Program-made: the position numbers and the translations under genes
Shown: in pieces, positions 6,315-7,941 of the stretch
Position numbering within the stretch: the first letter of the stretch is position 1
Layout of the letters: every line of letters starts with the position of its first letter
Notes under the pieces: model-generated
Databases searched by the model: none
What the model was told of the DNA's origin: nothing
The model's input: only the letters and a program-made list of their open reading frames with translations
NCBI GenBank assembly: GCA_016190465.1
Contig: JACPQP010000096.1
Coordinates: 1 to 7,941, forward strand
DNA length: 7,941 bases
Reading direction: 5' to 3'
From: Chloroflexota bacterium
GTDB lineage: Bacteria; Chloroflexota; UBA6077; FW602-bin22; JACPQP01

Positions 6315-6320
6315 CGCAGG

Positions 6321-7172
6321 TCACTTCTCGCTCACGACGATGCCCGAGATCATGTAGCGCTGGCCAAAGAAGAAGAGGAGCACCGGCGGCAGCGCGGCCA
6401 GGATCGACACCGCCATGATCAGATTCCAGGGGCTGGAGCCATACGACGAGCGGAACATAGCCAATCCCAGCGGGACCGTGAGCTTGGCGTTCGAGTTGAG
6501 GAAGATCAGGGGCGCGATCAGGTCCTGCCAGGAGTAATCGAAAGCCAGGATGGCGGCCGTGGCGATCACCGGCTTGGAAAGCGGCATCAGGATGCGGGAA
6601 TAGACGCCGAAGTAGGAGCAGCCGTCGAGGCGCGCGGCCTCGAAGATCTCCTCCGGGATGCTGCGGAAGAACTGGCGAAAGAGGAAGATGAAGAACGGCC
6701 CACCGCCCAGGGCGGGCACGATCAGTGGCTTGTACGTATCGATCCAACCGATGGTCTGGAACAGGACGAACTGGGGGATCATCGTCACGGTCCAGGGCAG
6801 CATCATCGTGGAGAGGACCAGCACGAACAGGACCTCGCGGTCCGGAGCGCGCAGCCGGGCGAAGGCGTAGCCTGCCAGCGACGATGCGAAGACGATCCCG
6901 ACCACGCGCAGCACCGCGATCTGGGTGCTGTTCAGGAAGTAGCTCCCGAAGGGCATGTAGGTGAGGCCCTCGTAGAAGTTCGTCCAGACCCAGGGGTTGG
7001 GGATGAGCTCCGGCGGGAAGCGGAGGACCTGCACGTGGGTCTCGAAGGCCGCGGAGAGCATCCACACCATCGGCAGAAGGACCCAGGCCAGGCCGGGCAG
7101 CAAGAGCAACAGCGCGACCGCGCGCTGGATCTGCTGGAAGCGGCGCTGACCCAGGTAGAAGGAATGTGTCAT
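6321..7172 (-). CDS. Carbohydrate ABC transporter permease, MalG-like (CUT1 family)
   Basis: This is an inner-membrane permease of 283 residues from the ATG at 7172, the usual length for MalG/UgpE-type subunits. Hydrophobic spans lie near residues 18-42, 78-106, 115-140, 148-170, 203-228 and 253-277, consistent with six membrane helices. The cytoplasmic EAA loop that docks on the ATPase reads EAARLDGCSYFGVYSRILMP at about 178-197. CUT1 importers take up mono- and oligosaccharides, polyols or glycerol phosphate, using a periplasmic or lipid-anchored binding protein and an MsmX/UgpC-type ATPase. Neither partner is in the window. A GTG at 7175, directly abutting the upstream TAG, is an equally possible start: GGAGG lies 7 bases before the GTG and 10 before the ATG. 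Tight packing with the upstream permease and downstream URO-D gene indicates one operon. Confidence 0.93.
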   Translation of the reverse strand: MTHSFYLGQRRFQQIQRAVALLLLLPGLAWVLLPMVWMLSAAFETHVQVLRFPPELIPNPWVWTNFYEGLTYMPFGSYFLNSTQIAVLRVVGIVFASSLAGYAFARLRAPDREVLFVLVLSTMMLPWTVTMIPQFVLFQTIGWIDTYKPLIVPALGGGPFFIFLFRQFFRSIPEEIFEAARLDGCSYFGVYSRILMPLSKPVIATAAILAFDYSWQDLIAPLIFLNSNAKLTVPLGLAMFRSSYGSSPWNLIMAVSILAALPPVLLFFFGQRYMISGIVVSEK

Positions 7173-7175
7173 CAC

Positions 7176-7941
7176 CTAGCGTCCTCCGGCGTAGTAGACC
7201 CAGCGTCCCGAGGTCCTGAGCAGAACCAGAGTCAGGGCCATGATCACCACAAACAGGATCCAGGCCTGGGCCGAGGCCAGCCCCAGCTTCCAGTAGCTGA
7301 AGGCGTTATCGTAGAGGAAGAGGTTGTAGAAGTACGACGCGTAGTTGGGCCCACCACCCGTGAGCACATAGATGCGGGCAAAGGTTTGCAGCGCGCCGAT
7401 CATGCCGATGAGCAGGTTGTAGAGAATCACCGGACTGATCATGGGTAGCGTCACGTGCCAGAACCGGCGGACGGTGCTTGCACCGTCCAGTTGGGCCGCC
7501 TCGTGGAGCTCCGGGGGCACGTTCTGGAGGGCAGCCAGGAAGATGATCACGCCCGCGCCCATCCCCCAGAGGCCAGAGATGATGATCGCCGGCATAACCC
7601 AGTATTCGCTCCCCAGCCAGTTGGGGCCTTTGACGCCGATGACCTTGAAGATGATGAAGTTGAGCAGGCCGAAGTCCGGGCTGAAGAGCCAGACCCAGAC
7701 GAGACCGGTCACCACCGCCGGTAGGACCGAGGGCAGATAGTAGATCGTCCGGATGACACGCATGCCGAAGACCCGCAGATTGAGCAGCACGGAGAGGAAC
7801 ACGGAGATGACCAGGTGCAGGGGAACGAACACGACGGTGAAGCCAAACGTGACCCGCAGCGACTTCCAGAAGATCTCATCCTCGAGGAGGAGCTGGAAGT
7901 TGCGCAGCCCGACGAACTGGGGTGGCTGGATCGCATTGTAC
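7176..7941 (-). CDS. Carbohydrate ABC transporter permease, MalF/UgpA-like (CUT1 family), 5' end outside window
   Basis: The frame runs off the right edge: 254 residues are visible, starting YNAIQPPQFVGLRNF, a segment typical of the periplasmic loop after the first membrane helix of MalF/UgpA-type permeases. About 40-60 N-terminal residues are therefore missing. A GTG at 7832 is an internal Val, not the start. The visible part has several hydrophobic spans and the EAA loop EAAQLDGASTVRRFWHVTLP, the site that contacts the transporter ATPase. It ends with TAG at 7178-7176, immediately before the next permease. The two form the membrane channel of a CUT1-type importer. The gene before it, outside the window, would normally be the extracellular solute-binding protein. 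The transported compound cannot be told from the permeases. Confidence 0.92.
   Translation of the reverse strand, partial: YNAIQPPQFVGLRNFQLLLEDEIFWKSLRVTFGFTVVFVPLHLVISVFLSVLLNLRVFGMRVIRTIYYLPSVLPAVVTGLVWVWLFSPDFGLLNFIIFKVIGVKGPNWLGSEYWVMPAIIISGLWGMGAGVIIFLAALQNVPPELHEAAQLDGASTVRRFWHVTLPMISPVILYNLLIGMIGALQTFARIYVLTGGGPNYASYFYNLFLYDNAFSYWKLGLASAQAWILFVVIMALTLVLLRTSGRWVYYAGGR
7183..7187 (-). promoter_or_regulatory. Ribosome binding site GGAGG for the MalG-like permease
   Basis: GGAGG lies inside the last codons (Gly-Gly-Arg) of the upstream permease gene, 7 bases before a GTG and 10 before an ATG. It serves either start and implies coupled translation of the two permeases. Confidence 0.7.

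Noticed and set aside
6304..7065. 254-codon in-frame extension upstream of the URO-D protein, suggesting a fusion
   Set aside because: It reads the permease gene in another frame of the same strand. The permease frame has clear membrane helices and an EAA loop, and a good ribosome site fixes the URO-D ATG at 6303.
6186..7448. Plus-strand open frame of 420 codons over the permease genes
   Set aside because: It is an antisense shadow with repetitive charged residues (His, Glu, Asp, Gln). The permease frames on the minus strand are unambiguous.

Overview
The window is GC-rich bacterial DNA with strongly G/C-ending codons. It looks like a chromosomal catabolic region from an environmental, probably uncultured, bacterium. 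The mix is a Gfo/Idh/MocA oxidoreductase, an IclR regulator, acetolactate-synthase-like ThDP enzymes, CUT1 sugar permeases and a non-HemE URO-D protein, plus a C/T-rich REP-like palindrome. That combination resembles soil Chloroflexota or similar deep lineages, but nothing in the sequence fixes the taxonomy. No tRNA, rRNA, CRISPR array, transposase or phage gene was seen.

Left part, minus strand (about 104-3165): an IclR-family regulator is followed by an acetolactate-synthase-like ThDP enzyme, then after only 2 bases by the N-terminal part of a Gfo/Idh/MocA oxidoreductase. This order and spacing suggest one operon. The oxidoreductase similarity stops near base 104. At that point the opposite strand carries what looks like the C-terminal end of another gene (2-103, possibly a xylose-isomerase-like sugar isomerase). 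This is either a rearrangement or assembly junction, or a misreading of a divergent oxidoreductase.

Centre (3166-3367): a 202-base divergent control region lies between the IclR gene and a second ThDP enzyme on the plus strand. It holds a plausible extended -10 promoter rightward, a plausible sigma70-type promoter leftward, and several inverted repeats that could be IclR operators. The second ThDP enzyme (3368-4996) is complete and belongs to a different subfamily from the first. It keeps the catalytic Glu but has Asp-Asp where the cofactor motif usually has Asn-Asn.

Right part: a 155-base convergent gap (4997-5151) contains a 104-base palindromic element with an internal duplicated arm. Beyond it, on the minus strand, is an apparent operon read from the right edge: CUT1 permease (MalF-like, 5' end outside the window), second permease (MalG-like), and a URO-D-fold protein with a Cys-His-Cys-His-Gly motif. 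The substrate-binding protein would be expected just outside the right edge.

Inference: the IclR protein probably senses an aromatic, sugar-acid or 2-oxo-acid type ligand and controls both ThDP enzymes, which would cleave or ligate 2-oxo acids or acyl groups. The right-hand operon imports an unidentified small solute, and its URO-D protein may act on it or transfer a methyl group from it. Neither substrate can be named from sequence alone.
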